A DNA stretch of 64,000 nt, taken from NCBI GenBank assembly GCA_965369325.1, contig CBDUQI010000002.1:1-64000 (forward strand). Reading direction: 5' to 3'. The translations under genes were made by a program, and so were the position numbers. Under the pieces are notes generated by a model. It ran no database searches. It was given only the letters and a program-made list of their open reading frames with translations, and had not been told where the DNA came from. Of the stretch, positions 1 through 9,039 are shown piece by piece. Each line of letters starts with the position of its first letter. Position 1 is the first letter of the stretch. The stretch is from CBDUQI01 sp965369325. GTDB lineage: Bacteria > Pseudomonadota > Gammaproteobacteria > Steroidobacterales > JBCBZW01.

Positions 1-1882
1 CGGCGCCCGCGAAACACGCGGCATCCGGGAACGAGTCGAACTCACTGTTCAGGATGGCCAGCGCACCGCCAATTTCGACGTTGTCGCTGAGTCGCCAGCG
101 GCCATCTAGCTCGATGCCGGTAGCGGTCGACTTGGCCGCGTTGCCCACAATGAACGTGACCCCGGTGAAGGTGCTCACCTGCAGATCTTCGGTGGTGGTG
201 CTGAAGGCGGCGATGTTCAATTGCGCGGAGCCGTCGGCCAGCGTCATCTTCGCGCCCATTTCAAGATTGACGGCGGATTCTTCTTCAAATTCAAACCGGC
301 TGGACTCGCGGCTGCGCTCTTGCGCATTGAAGCCGCCGGCTTTAAACCCCTTGGCCGCACCGGCATAGAGCATTACGTCGTCGCTGACATCCCACTGCAG
401 ATTCAGCGAAGGGGAGACATCGCTTTCGCTGCGATCCTGATCAAATCGGTGGTCTGTGAAGCCGAACAGACCTTCCACCAGCAGCAGCGCAACGTCGTCC
501 CCCAGCGGTTCGCTGCCGTCTGCCTTGTTAATGGTGATGCTCTGCACAGCTTCTTTGTCCTCGCTGGACCAGCGCGCTCCGGCGGTGGCCCGCAGGGTGT
601 CCGAGATGTTCCAGGTGACCTGCCCGAAAGCAGCAAGGGTGTCGCTGGTCTGGTCAAATTTCTGAAACGTCTTGGAGGTGGTAAGGCTGGCCAGTGCGGC
701 TGCGCCGGGATCATTCAGCGCGTCCCGGAGCAATACGGCCAGCGTCTCGCCATCAATCGAGGTTTCACGCAGCGTGTCCAGGTCGTTGGTCTGCCAGTAC
801 GCGCCGGCAATGTACTCAAGCCGGCCGCCAGGGGCCGAGGTCACGCGCAACTCCTGGCTGAGCTGGTCGAATCGCTCCGGCATGGTGTCTGTGGTGAGCA
901 GCGGAATGGCCGAGAAGTCGGTATCCACGCGGCGGCGGAAGATAAAGTCGGAGTAGCCGGTGACCGAGGTGAGGGTAATGTCGCCGATATCGTAATCCAG
1001 TGTAAGTACGGCGTTGTTGCTATCGGTGAAGTCCGTTTCGATCGCATCCTTGCTGGAGAAGTTGTCGCGTCGGCTGAAGTTAGGGTCGAAGCGCTCGAAG
1101 ATATCGGCAAATGGGCCGGTGGAGCTGATAATGTAGTTGCTGCCATACACATCGAAAGTGCCGCGCTCGTATTTGAGCCGGGCGTTGCCATTGTCGCCGA
1201 GGTCCATCTCCAGCGTGCCGCGTACCACCATGTCTTCGGTCACCGGCTCTTCCAGGCCGGTGCTGGTGTTTTGCAGGTAGCCGTCGGTCTCTGACCAGGT
1301 GGCCGCGATGCGTCCGCGCATTCGCTCGCCGATGGGGCCGGAGATAATGCCGGTAAAGCGTTTCTCGCCAATCTCACTGCCAAACGCACCGGTGATGGAG
1401 CCTTCGAAGGTATCGGTGGGGCGCGCAGTGGTAATGTTCACTGCGCCGCCAATGGTGTTTTTGCCCAACAGTACGCCCTGTGGCCCACGCAGCACTTCAA
1501 CCCGCTCCAGATCCAGGAAGGGTGAGCGGAACTGCCGTCCGCGACCGCCGTAGATACCGTCCACATAAAAGCCGACCGACTGCTCGAAGCCGTCGTTGGA
1601 GCCCGAGCCCACGCCGCGAATGTAGATCTGTGTGGACACGGCGGCGGTTGTCATGCGCAGGTTCGGCACCCGTCCCTGGATGTCATCAATGCTGTTGAGG
1701 TTGGCCGCAGCCAGGTCCTCACCAGATATGGCAGCAATCGAGATGGGTACATCGGATAAGGTCTGCTGGCGCTTTTGCGCGGTGACGACCACCTCCTCTA
1801 GTGCCTGCGCGTGGCTGATCGCCGGCGCCAGCGCCACTGCGACCGCTGCCACCAGATAAGGCTGAATGGCCTTGATTTGCAT
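1..1882 (-). CDS. TonB-dependent outer-membrane receptor (3' end outside window)
   Basis: Reading from the ATG complementary to 1880-1882, the frame stays open to base 1 (627 codons). It begins with a signal peptide ending near SHAQA, followed by LEEVVVTAQKR, which marks the TonB box and the start of the plug. Plug motifs are visible: VPISIAAISGEDL, YIRGVG, VGFYVDGIYGGRG and LRGPQGVLLGKNTIGGAVN. The last visible residues (DSFPDAACFAGA) are typical of the late beta-barrel of this subgroup, so perhaps 100-200 residues are missing. The family imports scarce ligands such as siderophores or large organic molecules across the outer membrane using TonB/ExbBD energy. The ligand cannot be read from sequence. 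The gene is divergent from an acyl-CoA dehydrogenase gene, with an inverted repeat between them. Confidence 0.93.
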   Translation of the reverse strand, partial: MQIKAIQPYLVAAVAVALAPAISHAQALEEVVVTAQKRQQTLSDVPISIAAISGEDLAAANLNSIDDIQGRVPNLRMTTAAVSTQIYIRGVGSGSNDGFEQSVGFYVDGIYGGRGRQFRSPFLDLERVEVLRGPQGVLLGKNTIGGAVNITTARPTDTFEGSITGAFGSEIGEKRFTGIISGPIGERMRGRIAATWSETDGYLQNTSTGLEEPVTEDMVVRGTLEMDLGDNGNARLKYERGTFDVYGSNYIISSTGPFADIFERFDPNFSRRDNFSSKDAIETDFTDSNNAVLTLDYDIGDITLTSVTGYSDFIFRRRVDTDFSAIPLLTTDTMPERFDQLSQELRVTSAPGGRLEYIAGAYWQTNDLDTLRETSIDGETLAVLLRDALNDPGAAALASLTTSKTFQKFDQTSDTLAAFGQVTWNISDTLRATAGARWSSEDKEAVQSITINKADGSEPLGDDVALLLVEGLFGFTDHRFDQDRSESDVSPSLNLQWDVSDDVMLYAGAAKGFKAGGFNAQERSRESSRFEFEEESAVNLEMGAKMTLADGSAQLNIAAFSTTTEDLQVSTFTGVTFIVGNAAKSTATGIELDGRWRLSDNVEIGGALAILNSEFDSFPDAACFAGA

Positions 1883-1992
1883 GTTGTGAATCCCCCAGGG
1901 CGGACAGTCTCACCACCCGAGACGGTCCTGCATAGTGTGATCATGGCCACGGCTACGGCCGGCCAATCGGATTAGAGGGCGGATTTTTCTGC

Positions 1993-2011
1993 GTTGTATG
2001 TAAAATACAAC
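1993..2011. promoter_or_regulatory. Candidate operator: inverted repeat between divergent genes
   Basis: GTTGTAT and ATACAAC form perfect 7-bp arms around the 5-bp spacer GTAAA. The element lies in the 434-bp divergent gap (1883-2316) between the TonB receptor and the acyl-CoA dehydrogenase. Size and symmetry fit a dimeric repressor site such as a TetR-type regulator, but no regulator gene is adjacent. No other gene is supported in this gap. Confidence 0.45.
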
Positions 2012-2316
2012 ATAACTGCGCATCGCCCCCAAAGTCGTATTCTGCGGATATGCAGCGCTGGCGACAAGGCGAAGCGCCACTTTCTTTGCAGTTGGCCGGT
2101 AGATGCCGCGCAAACGGCGATATTGGTGGTAGGTTTTGCCTGTTTTTGCGCGCGGTCCCGCCATTGTGCGGTGCGTTGGCGAAGTCCGACATGGGCTTGC
2201 GGCGGCGACGGGCAATTCCCTCGGGCGAAGTAGCGTATAAACTAGCGCCCACCTTGCTTGCGAGCTCACCCAAAAACAGGCGGCCACGAATCCCGCCGAT
2301 ACCCAGAGAGGACCCC

Positions 2317-3486
2317 ATGATTGAGCGCACGTTGTTCGATGAGGAGCATGAAGTATTCCGCGACGCCGCCAGGCGGTTTTTCCGCGAAGAAATAGAACCA
2401 CAACGCGAACGCTGGAACGAGCAGGGTTATGTGGATCGGGAGGCATTTCTCAAAGCAGGCGAAATGGGCTTTTTGTGCCTGTGGATGGATGAGCAATACG
2501 GCGGCACGGGCGTCAACGACTACCGCTTCGATCAGATCTTGATCGAGGAGAACGCCCGCTACGGAGATGTGGGCTTTTTCGCCTCGCTGCACAGCCGTCT
2601 GGTAGCGCCCTACATCCACACGCTGGGCACGCATGAGCAGAAGCTTAAGTTCCTGCCCAAATGTGCCACCGGCGAGACCATTCTGGCCGTCGCGATGACC
2701 GAGCCGGGTGCCGGCAGCGATGTCGCGGGGATGAAGACCCGGGCAGAAGACAAGGGCGAGCATTTTCTGCTGAACGGGCAGAAGACCTATATCTCCAATG
2801 GCATGATCGGCAACTTGATTGTGGTGGCGGCACGCACCGACCCAGACCGCTCTCATCAACTGGGCCTGTTTCTGGTCGAAGACCACATGGAAGGCTTCAG
2901 TCGCGGACGCAATCTGAAGAAAATGGGACTCAAATCGCAGGACACCGCCGAGCTGTTTTTCGACAACGTACGCGTCCCCAAGGAGAATGTGCTTGGCGAT
3001 CCGAATAAAGGGTTTTACTACCTGATGCAGTTCCTGGCCGAGGAGCGCCTGACCGGCGCGACCGGTTATCTGGCGCACGCGGAAGCCGCGCTGGAAATCA
3101 CGCTGGACTACACCCGGGAACGGCAGATTTTTGGCCAGTCGGTGGCGGACTTCCAGGTCAACCGCTTCAAACTGGCAGACATGCGCACGCAAATAGACAT
3201 CGGTCAGGTGTTTGTTGACCACTGCGTAATGCAGCACAACGCGGGCAAACTCACCGCGGATGTGGCGGCGCGGGCAAAGCTGTGGACTAGCGAGTTGGAA
3301 GGCCGGGTGATGGATGAGTGCGTGCAGTTGCATGGAGGCGCTGGCTACATGGACGAGTATCGCATCTCGCGCATGTACCGTGATGCCCGCATCTCGCGCA
3401 TTTACGCTGGCTCATCGGAGGTGATGCGAGAGATTATTGCCCGTTCGATGGGGTTGGATCCGCGCCAGAAAAACAAAAAGCGCTAA
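2317..3486 (+). CDS. Acyl-CoA dehydrogenase
   Basis: 389-residue FAD flavoenzyme that introduces the alpha-beta double bond into an acyl-CoA, passing electrons to ETF. The family signature TEPGAGSD is at about 128-135 and the C-terminal QLHGGAGY at 337-344. The usual YEGT glutamate near the C-terminus is replaced (IYAGSSE). The catalytic base is more likely E243 in AEERL, as in long-chain and isovaleryl-CoA dehydrogenases. The start at 2317 (MIERTLF) matches the family N-terminus; the frame is open further upstream, but that part does not look like the family. The glutathione S-transferase gene follows 65 bp later and is probably co-transcribed. Substrate chain length is unknown. Confidence 0.95.
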   Translation: MIERTLFDEEHEVFRDAARRFFREEIEPQRERWNEQGYVDREAFLKAGEMGFLCLWMDEQYGGTGVNDYRFDQILIEENARYGDVGFFASLHSRLVAPYIHTLGTHEQKLKFLPKCATGETILAVAMTEPGAGSDVAGMKTRAEDKGEHFLLNGQKTYISNGMIGNLIVVAARTDPDRSHQLGLFLVEDHMEGFSRGRNLKKMGLKSQDTAELFFDNVRVPKENVLGDPNKGFYYLMQFLAEERLTGATGYLAHAEAALEITLDYTRERQIFGQSVADFQVNRFKLADMRTQIDIGQVFVDHCVMQHNAGKLTADVAARAKLWTSELEGRVMDECVQLHGGAGYMDEYRISRMYRDARISRIYAGSSEVMREIIARSMGLDPRQKNKKR

Positions 3487-3551
3487 CGCGTCGACCCAAC
3501 AGTTGCCGTCATGCGGCGGGGCTCACACGCGAGCAGATGAGAGGTGAGACG

Positions 3552-4220
3552 ATGTATGTCTTGTATGGTGGGCGCTACACTCGCGCGCTGATTGTTGAGA
3601 TGGTGCTGCTGGAAGGGCAGATTCCGTACGCGTTGCGGGAGGTGGACATCCTCACCAACGAGCATCGTAGCCCGGAGTATCTGGCCATCAACCCCAGCGG
3701 TCTGGTGCCGGCGTTGGTATGCCCGCAGGGCGAGACGTTGTTCGAGACTCCCGCCATCGCGTTGTACCTCGCTGAGCAACATGCGCTGGAATGGCTGGCG
3801 CCCGCAGTGTCGGATGCCGCCCGCGGCCCATTCCTGAGTGGTCTGTTTATGCTGACTGACGAACTGGAGCCGACGATGAAGCGGTTCTTTTATCCTCATC
3901 GCTACGTGGTGCGCAAACAGGACACCCAAGCGATACAGCGACAGGCGCTGGCCACCGTGGTGGCGCAGCTGCGCTTGTTCGAGCAGCGGTTGCAGGCCGG
4001 CGGGCCGTATTATCTGGGCGAGCGCTTCAGCCTGGTGGATCTTGTGCTGAGCTTCTGGGCAACCTACGTCGAGCCGTTTGATGTAATGGCCGACTGCCCG
4101 GCCGTCAGCGCATGCCTAAACAACGTGCGCACACGCGAGCGCTTGCGAGAGCCGTTTACGCGCTTAACTGGTTGGCGCGATGAGTACGTCGCGGAGGTGA
4201 AGCGGGGTGGCAGCCCATAG
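3552..4220 (+). CDS. Glutathione S-transferase family protein
   Basis: 222 residues with an N-terminal thioredoxin-like domain (MYVLYGGRYTRALIVEMVLLE, then NPSGLVPAL containing the cis-proline, then ETPAIALYLAEQ) and an alpha-helical C-terminal domain (YLGERFSLVDLVLSFWA). This is the normal length and layout for cytosolic GSTs. The start at 3552 follows a GAGGTGAG ribosome-binding site; an in-frame ATG at 3537 is an alternative. Lying just downstream of an acyl-CoA dehydrogenase, it may act in catabolism or detoxification of an organic acid or aromatic. The exact reaction is not predictable. Confidence 0.9.
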   Translation: MYVLYGGRYTRALIVEMVLLEGQIPYALREVDILTNEHRSPEYLAINPSGLVPALVCPQGETLFETPAIALYLAEQHALEWLAPAVSDAARGPFLSGLFMLTDELEPTMKRFFYPHRYVVRKQDTQAIQRQALATVVAQLRLFEQRLQAGGPYYLGERFSLVDLVLSFWATYVEPFDVMADCPAVSACLNNVRTRERLREPFTRLTGWRDEYVAEVKRGGSP

Positions 4221-4280
4221 GCAGGGCTACGCGATGGCGGCTTCTGGTGACCAGTACCGGCGAAGCGAAAGGCAGACAAC

Positions 4281-4308
4281 GAAAGCAGAAAGCAGAAAGC
4301 AGAAAGCA
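4281..4308. repeat. Four tandem copies of GAAAGCA
   Basis: Perfect 7-bp units at 4281-4287, 4288-4294, 4295-4301 and 4302-4308, directly before the shared terminator stem. Read on the minus strand this is a T/C-rich tract after the stem. Confidence 0.9.
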
Positions 4309-4340
4309 AAAGCCCGGGTCGCGTGTGCGATCCGGGCTTT
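4309..4340. terminator. Bidirectional rho-independent terminator
   Basis: 14-bp stem (AAAGCCCGGGTCGC pairing with GCGATCCGGGCTTT, one G-T pair) around a GTGT loop. It is flanked by pyrimidine-rich tracts on both strands and sits between the convergent GST and M4 peptidase genes. Confidence 0.85.
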
Positions 4341-4378
4341 GCTGTTTTGCGGGCACGGAGCGGGTGCCCTGATGGTAC

Positions 4379-7300
4379 CTAGTTGTTGTCGCAGGTGTTA
4401 GGTAACGCTGAGGGTCCTGGCGCCGCGAAGAAGCCGGTCTTCATGATCGACAGGTCGGAGAAATTCACCGTGCCATCGCCATCAAGATCTGACAACGCAT
4501 CGTTGCTGAAGAACGCAGCCTTCATGATCGCAAGATCGGCGAAGTTTACCGTGCAGTCGTTGTCTAGATCGCTGTCGCAGGCGTTGCCCAGACCGTCATT
4601 GTCGGTGTCACGCTGAGCCGGGTTGCTAAGCCCCAGGCAGTTGTCGATATTGTCGGCTACATTATCTGCATCGTCGTCCGCTGCCACGTTGGCACAGGCG
4701 TAAACATGCACATCGTCCACGAACCAGCCCTGTCCGCTGGCATTGCAGCCATCCACGCCCATCTCAAAGCGCAGTGCGATGGTATCGCCGCTGCTCGCCA
4801 GGCCGGTGAGGTCAATCTGTGACTGTCCCCAGCTGCCCTGGAAGGTGCCGGCGTTGGCGCCGGAGAACGCGCTTTCGCCGGTCAGCGGATTGTCGCTGTC
4901 GGGAAAGGTGAGGTTGTAGGCGTTGAAGATAAAGGCTGAGGCTGGAATCAGGCTCCAGTTGCCTCCATTCACCGAGATTTTGATGTTGCCGCCGTCGAAC
5001 TCACGCTCGGTGGCTACCCAGTGATCAAACGCCAGTCGGGTGTCATCGCCCAGGTTGATGTCGGGGCTTTGCAGATAGGTGACGCCAGCCTCCAGATCAC
5101 CGCGGCAGTTGCCGCCCAAGAATGGTTCGACGTGCGCGCTGGTGCCGCTGCGACCTTCCGGCAGATCGTTTGTTGTGGCCCAGTTTTCCGTATCAAAAGT
5201 GAACGGACGCGCGATCTCGCGGGTACCGACAGACCAGTCGCCCAGGCCTGCTTCAAAGTCCGCCAGCAGCGTGCTCTGTACCTGCTCGCCGTCGCCGCAA
5301 GGTGCTGGTGCGGCAGCTTGCAACAGGGGCTCGAAACCACACTGGATGGGGGCCGCCCGCAGCTCAATCGCCTGGATCATGGCGGCGACGGCCGCACAGT
5401 CGCTGGCGTCGACGATATCGCCCGACAACAGGCCGAGCCCAGTGTCGGTGCTGACACTGCTCAGCTCGCCACCGCTCGCGGCCAGATCCGCACAGGCCGC
5501 TTCAAGCGCATCGGCGTGCTCGGCAAAGCCGCTGGAGGGCGTCTGGTAGGCGTGCTGGGCGCGCCAGTAGATATGTGCCGCTTTGTTGGCCCCAATTGCC
5601 GGCACATTGATGGCGTTGTGGGTACCGCCATCCACCAGCAGTGCAAAGCCGTGGTTGGGGATGCCGGAATTTGAATGCACGCCGCCACCGTCGTCTTCGC
5701 CGCAGAAGTAGGCATCATCGCTTACGTGCGCCGGGTTGCCGAAGCAGTTGGGTGACCACATGTCGCGAATGGCGCCGGCGTCCTCGCCCAGCAGCCAACG
5801 GACGCTGTTGTCGGTGCCCGGTATCAGCGCCATGCTCACGCTGGCACTGCCAACGTTCGCACGGATCAGCGCGCCATCGCTCTGGCCGACGAATACGGAG
5901 GGAATGGTGATGGCATTGTTGCTGCCGCCCATCTCGATCACATCATCGCCGTCGTTGTTGATCACGATGGCGCCGGTGGCACCGGCCACCTGGGCATTCA
6001 GCGCTTTGTCAGAGAATGCGCAGTCGCCGCGGTCGATCAAGGCGACCATGCCATCAAGACTGTTCGCTGGCAGGGGGTTGCAGGCTAGGCTGTCAGTGCC
6101 GGTGATATCAAAGGCGATCGCGACCTGGCCGCTGACACTGCCGGCCGACGGGTTGAACGCTGCGCCGCCCACCGTGTATGGGCCTGCGATGGCGGCCGGG
6201 GTGTCCACCGTGAAGGTCGGCGGCAAGCCGCCGCCGAAAACGGAGCAGGCGCCCGCGTTGCGTGGGGCGTTGGGCGTGTCGCCCGCCGCGCCGTTCAACT
6301 GGTCCATTAGCTCGCCAAAGATATCGGAGTACGATTCGTTCAATGCGCCGGACTGGTACTGGTAGATGAGCCCATGTGTGCGCTCGGTATAGCCGTGCGC
6401 CCATTCGTGGGCGACGATGTCGTCGGTGGCAAGCTCGGGGCAAAAGCCGATGTAGCTGCCGGTCCAATGCGCGTTGGGGCAGGCGATGGTGGGGTCGTTG
6501 TTGACCGCATGCATGATGCCATCGACGCCGTCGAACGACAGATAAGTGCCGTCACTCATGCTGGAGTAGACGTTGTAGGTATCGAGCGAAAAGTCGATCA
6601 GATCATCAATGGTCGGGTTGCCGACGGGCACGCTGTCCCCCTCTGACCACACGCTGGAGGCGCTGTTAAATCCGCCGTCGTAGATTTCACGCTGGATAAG
6701 CTCGTGCACGCCGCTGATCTGGTTCAGCGCTTTGCCGGTGTGCGCATCCAGATACACAAACTCGCGTACGCTGTTGGCTGCGTTGTTAACCGTGATTTCC
6801 CACGCCAGTCGCGCGGGGCCGCTGTGTCCGCGCAGCAGGCCAACGCGATAAATTATTAGCGATGCATCGCTGGCGAGTTTGCCTGCGCTGGGTGCCAGCT
6901 GCTGGCGCACGATATCGCGCGCCAGTCGCCCGGCCCGCGCGCTGTTCACCGATGGGGTGATGCGCCCGGCCAGATCCTGGTGCAGTGCGGGTACCATCAT
7001 GCCGTTGACAGCACGCAGCCGCCCGCGGGCATCCACGTTGGCGCGCAGCATCGCGCCAAACACGCGGACACCGCGATAGGTTTGCTGGTAGGAGAGCGTG
7101 GCGCCGCCACGCGTGTCCACGGCCTGGTCCAGTAGGGCTAGTGACACATGCTCATCTTGAGCGCCGAACAGTGCGCGGTGTTGCGCCAAAAACGCGTCAA
7201 CCTTGGCATGGCGGCTGGCGTAGACACCACCAGGTTGTAAGTCGCCTTCGCCCTCGATGCGGGCGATCCGGGCCGCCTGGGTGGCACGGTGGCGTGCCAG

Positions 7301-7504
7301 CAGTACCCGGCCCTGCGCGCGATTTTGCAGGCCTGCATAGGCCGTGTCGGTGGCGCGCGCAATGGCGCTGTCGCGGGCCGACAGCGTGGCGTTGTCGGCT
7401 GCGTAGGCCGTTTGGCCAATCGCCACCACAGCCAGTGCGCTGGTGAGGGCAAGTAAAAATCGTGCGCCGCGGCGATTGCCGCAGCCTTGTGTGCTGTGCT
7501 CCAT
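4379..7504 (-). CDS. Secreted M4-family (thermolysin-like) metalloprotease with inserted PA domain
   Basis: 1041-residue secreted protease. A signal peptide (cleavage near AYAAD, residue 36) is followed by an FTP-type propeptide (to about 260) and the catalytic domain. Zinc ligands are H366 and H370 in HEWAH, and E390 in NESYSD. The other half of the M4 domain, GGVHSNSGIPN with H610 as the likely catalytic histidine, comes only after a PA-domain-like insert (about 420-565, containing ALIDRGDCAFSDKA). A jelly-roll-like region and a thrombospondin-3/dockerin-like tail rich in DxDxDG calcium motifs (about 945-1041) complete it. It probably degrades extracellular protein after processing of the propeptide. 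It is convergent with the GST gene and shares its terminator. Confidence 0.93.
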   Translation of the reverse strand: MEHSTQGCGNRRGARFLLALTSALAVVAIGQTAYAADNATLSARDSAIARATDTAYAGLQNRAQGRVLLARHRATQAARIARIEGEGDLQPGGVYASRHAKVDAFLAQHRALFGAQDEHVSLALLDQAVDTRGGATLSYQQTYRGVRVFGAMLRANVDARGRLRAVNGMMVPALHQDLAGRITPSVNSARAGRLARDIVRQQLAPSAGKLASDASLIIYRVGLLRGHSGPARLAWEITVNNAANSVREFVYLDAHTGKALNQISGVHELIQREIYDGGFNSASSVWSEGDSVPVGNPTIDDLIDFSLDTYNVYSSMSDGTYLSFDGVDGIMHAVNNDPTIACPNAHWTGSYIGFCPELATDDIVAHEWAHGYTERTHGLIYQYQSGALNESYSDIFGELMDQLNGAAGDTPNAPRNAGACSVFGGGLPPTFTVDTPAAIAGPYTVGGAAFNPSAGSVSGQVAIAFDITGTDSLACNPLPANSLDGMVALIDRGDCAFSDKALNAQVAGATGAIVINNDGDDVIEMGGSNNAITIPSVFVGQSDGALIRANVGSASVSMALIPGTDNSVRWLLGEDAGAIRDMWSPNCFGNPAHVSDDAYFCGEDDGGGVHSNSGIPNHGFALLVDGGTHNAINVPAIGANKAAHIYWRAQHAYQTPSSGFAEHADALEAACADLAASGGELSSVSTDTGLGLLSGDIVDASDCAAVAAMIQAIELRAAPIQCGFEPLLQAAAPAPCGDGEQVQSTLLADFEAGLGDWSVGTREIARPFTFDTENWATTNDLPEGRSGTSAHVEPFLGGNCRGDLEAGVTYLQSPDINLGDDTRLAFDHWVATEREFDGGNIKISVNGGNWSLIPASAFIFNAYNLTFPDSDNPLTGESAFSGANAGTFQGSWGQSQIDLTGLASSGDTIALRFEMGVDGCNASGQGWFVDDVHVYACANVAADDDADNVADNIDNCLGLSNPAQRDTDNDGLGNACDSDLDNDCTVNFADLAIMKAAFFSNDALSDLDGDGTVNFSDLSIMKTGFFAAPGPSALPNTCDNN

Positions 7505-7834
7505 GCTAGCCTCTACTGTTCCGTCAGTGTTGTTATGACTGCAACGCGCTGTCAGGCGGTTGCGGCGGCGCGCATACGGTTGTGCGTGATGCCTTTGTCG
7601 TTTTTGTTCGTGCGATTAGCCTAGGTGAGTGCAGGGGGCGAATCAAGGCGCAATCGGCGGCTATGTAAAGCGCAGCAGAAAAATAATTTTACGCTTTGCA
7701 TAAGCAGTCACTGTGAAAAAATCGTGGTTCGGCAACGGGCTGAGTGTTATGTTTTCAGGGGTAAGAAAATGAGTCCTTGCGCAACGGCCCGAGACAACTA
7801 CAACAGATACAGTCAATCAAATAAGGGGTGCACG
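7505..7834. other. Divergent intergenic region, no gene seen
   Basis: 330 bp between the divergently transcribed protease and esterase genes. The half near the esterase is A/T-rich and should hold its promoter. The open frame extending upstream of the esterase start lacks any protein-like character. The only clear signal is the ribosome-binding site AAGGGGTG at about 7823-7830. Confidence 0.5.
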
Positions 7835-8692
7835 ATGAGATTACTCTCAGCTTTGCTTCTGCTCTCGCTTGCCAGCGCTGCCGGCGCGCAGCAGGATGTC
7901 GTCGTTGATGCTGGGCGAGGCCCCATCAAGCTGCATGTGCCCGCCGCGTACGAGCAGGGCGAGCCAATTGCGCTGGTTGTGCAGTTGCACGGATACGGCT
8001 CGAGCGCCGTGTTCAACGAGCTGTACATGCGGATGACCGCGCAGTCCGATGCGCGCGGATTTTTGCTGGCGCTGCCCAACGGCACGTTGGATGTCTTTGG
8101 GGCACGCTACTGGAACGCCACCAATGCCTGTTGCGAGTACTTTGGTGAGCTGGATGATTCAGCTTATCTGCGCAATCTGGTGGAAGTGGTGGCCGCGACG
8201 TATTCGGTGGATGCCCGGCGGGTATATTTTGTTGGGCACTCCAACGGCGGCTTTATGTCCCATCGCATGGCTTGCGATCACGCCGATTTGGTCACTGCAA
8301 TTGTCAGTGTGGCGGGTGCCAACTGGGAAGACATTGGTGAATGCCAGCCAAGCGAGCCAGTGCACACGCTGCAAATTCACGGGACGGCGGATGATGTCAT
8401 TTTCTATCCGGGTGGCTGTCTGGCCGGACTGGGCTGTTATCCCGGTGCCAGAACCACAACGGAGGGTTGGGCGGCGCTGAACGGATGCGAGGTGAACGGC
8501 GTGATCACACCGCCGCTGCTGGATCTCATCGGCGGGCCGGCGAAGGATACTTTAAGACGCGTGTACGATCAGAACTGCGTCGGCGGCAGTGCGCAGCTGT
8601 GGACCGCGCCGGGCGCATCTCATGTGCCGGCGCTGGCCGATAATTTCGCATTGGAGGTCGCGGACTATCTGTTGTCCAAGGCCAAGCCGTGA
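7835..8692 (+). CDS. Secreted PHB-depolymerase/LpqC-like esterase
   Basis: 285 residues with a signal peptide ending ASAAGAQ (about residue 19) and an alpha/beta-hydrolase fold. The nucleophile is S136 in GHSNGG. The acid is probably D186 or D187 in HGTADD, and the histidine H263 in GASHVPA. LHGYG (51-55) provides the oxyanion hole. The family includes polyhydroxybutyrate depolymerases and feruloyl/acetylxylan esterases, so the substrate is an ester but not specified. Paired cysteines (99-100, 195, 201 and others) suggest disulfides in the periplasm or outside the cell. The start at 7835 has the AAGGGGTG site. It is divergent from the M4 protease. Confidence 0.9.
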   Translation: MRLLSALLLLSLASAAGAQQDVVVDAGRGPIKLHVPAAYEQGEPIALVVQLHGYGSSAVFNELYMRMTAQSDARGFLLALPNGTLDVFGARYWNATNACCEYFGELDDSAYLRNLVEVVAATYSVDARRVYFVGHSNGGFMSHRMACDHADLVTAIVSVAGANWEDIGECQPSEPVHTLQIHGTADDVIFYPGGCLAGLGCYPGARTTTEGWAALNGCEVNGVITPPLLDLIGGPAKDTLRRVYDQNCVGGSAQLWTAPGASHVPALADNFALEVADYLLSKAKP

Positions 8693-8964
8693 CACTGCTC
8701 GCCCCGGCACGGATCTGTCGCGCCTGCTCACCCCCTATGCCGAAAGGCCAGCCAAGATGGAGACCCTCTAAGTGGTCTCATTGGCTGAATACGCAAATGA
8801 CGGCCAGCCGGCCCTCAATTTATTCGTCATAATCTTTGTCGAATGTGCCGAACGCTGTACATCTTGCGGGCTTAGTGGCCCTGAAATAGGGGCCATTGCA
8901 GGCGAATTCCTGGACCAACGGGCACCTTCGCTAGCCAAATTAGCGACAAGCGTGCCCCCGATGG

Positions 8965-8994
8965 GGGACATGGATGAATGATCCGGGCTAGAAT
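8965..8994 (+). promoter_or_regulatory. Candidate sigma-70 promoter for typA
   Basis: GGGACA (8965-8970) and TAGAAT (8989-8994) are separated by 18 bp and lie about 45 bp before the typA start. The rest of the 347-bp gap 8693-9039 holds no gene I can support; a 69-codon frame in it has no protein-like features. Confidence 0.4.
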
Positions 8995-9039
8995 GCGCGC
9001 CTTTCCTGCCCGCTCCCCACCTCTCAGGCACCCCTTAAC

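Noticed and set aside
221..1294. 357-codon plus-strand open frame
   Set aside because: It lies entirely antisense to the clear TonB receptor and has no recognisable motifs; high GC makes long antisense frames common.
2266..3333. 355-codon minus-strand open frame
   Set aside because: Antisense to the acyl-CoA dehydrogenase, with no protein-like features.
8772..8981. 69-codon open frame before typA
   Set aside because: No ribosome-binding site, no conserved features, and it runs into the typA promoter region.
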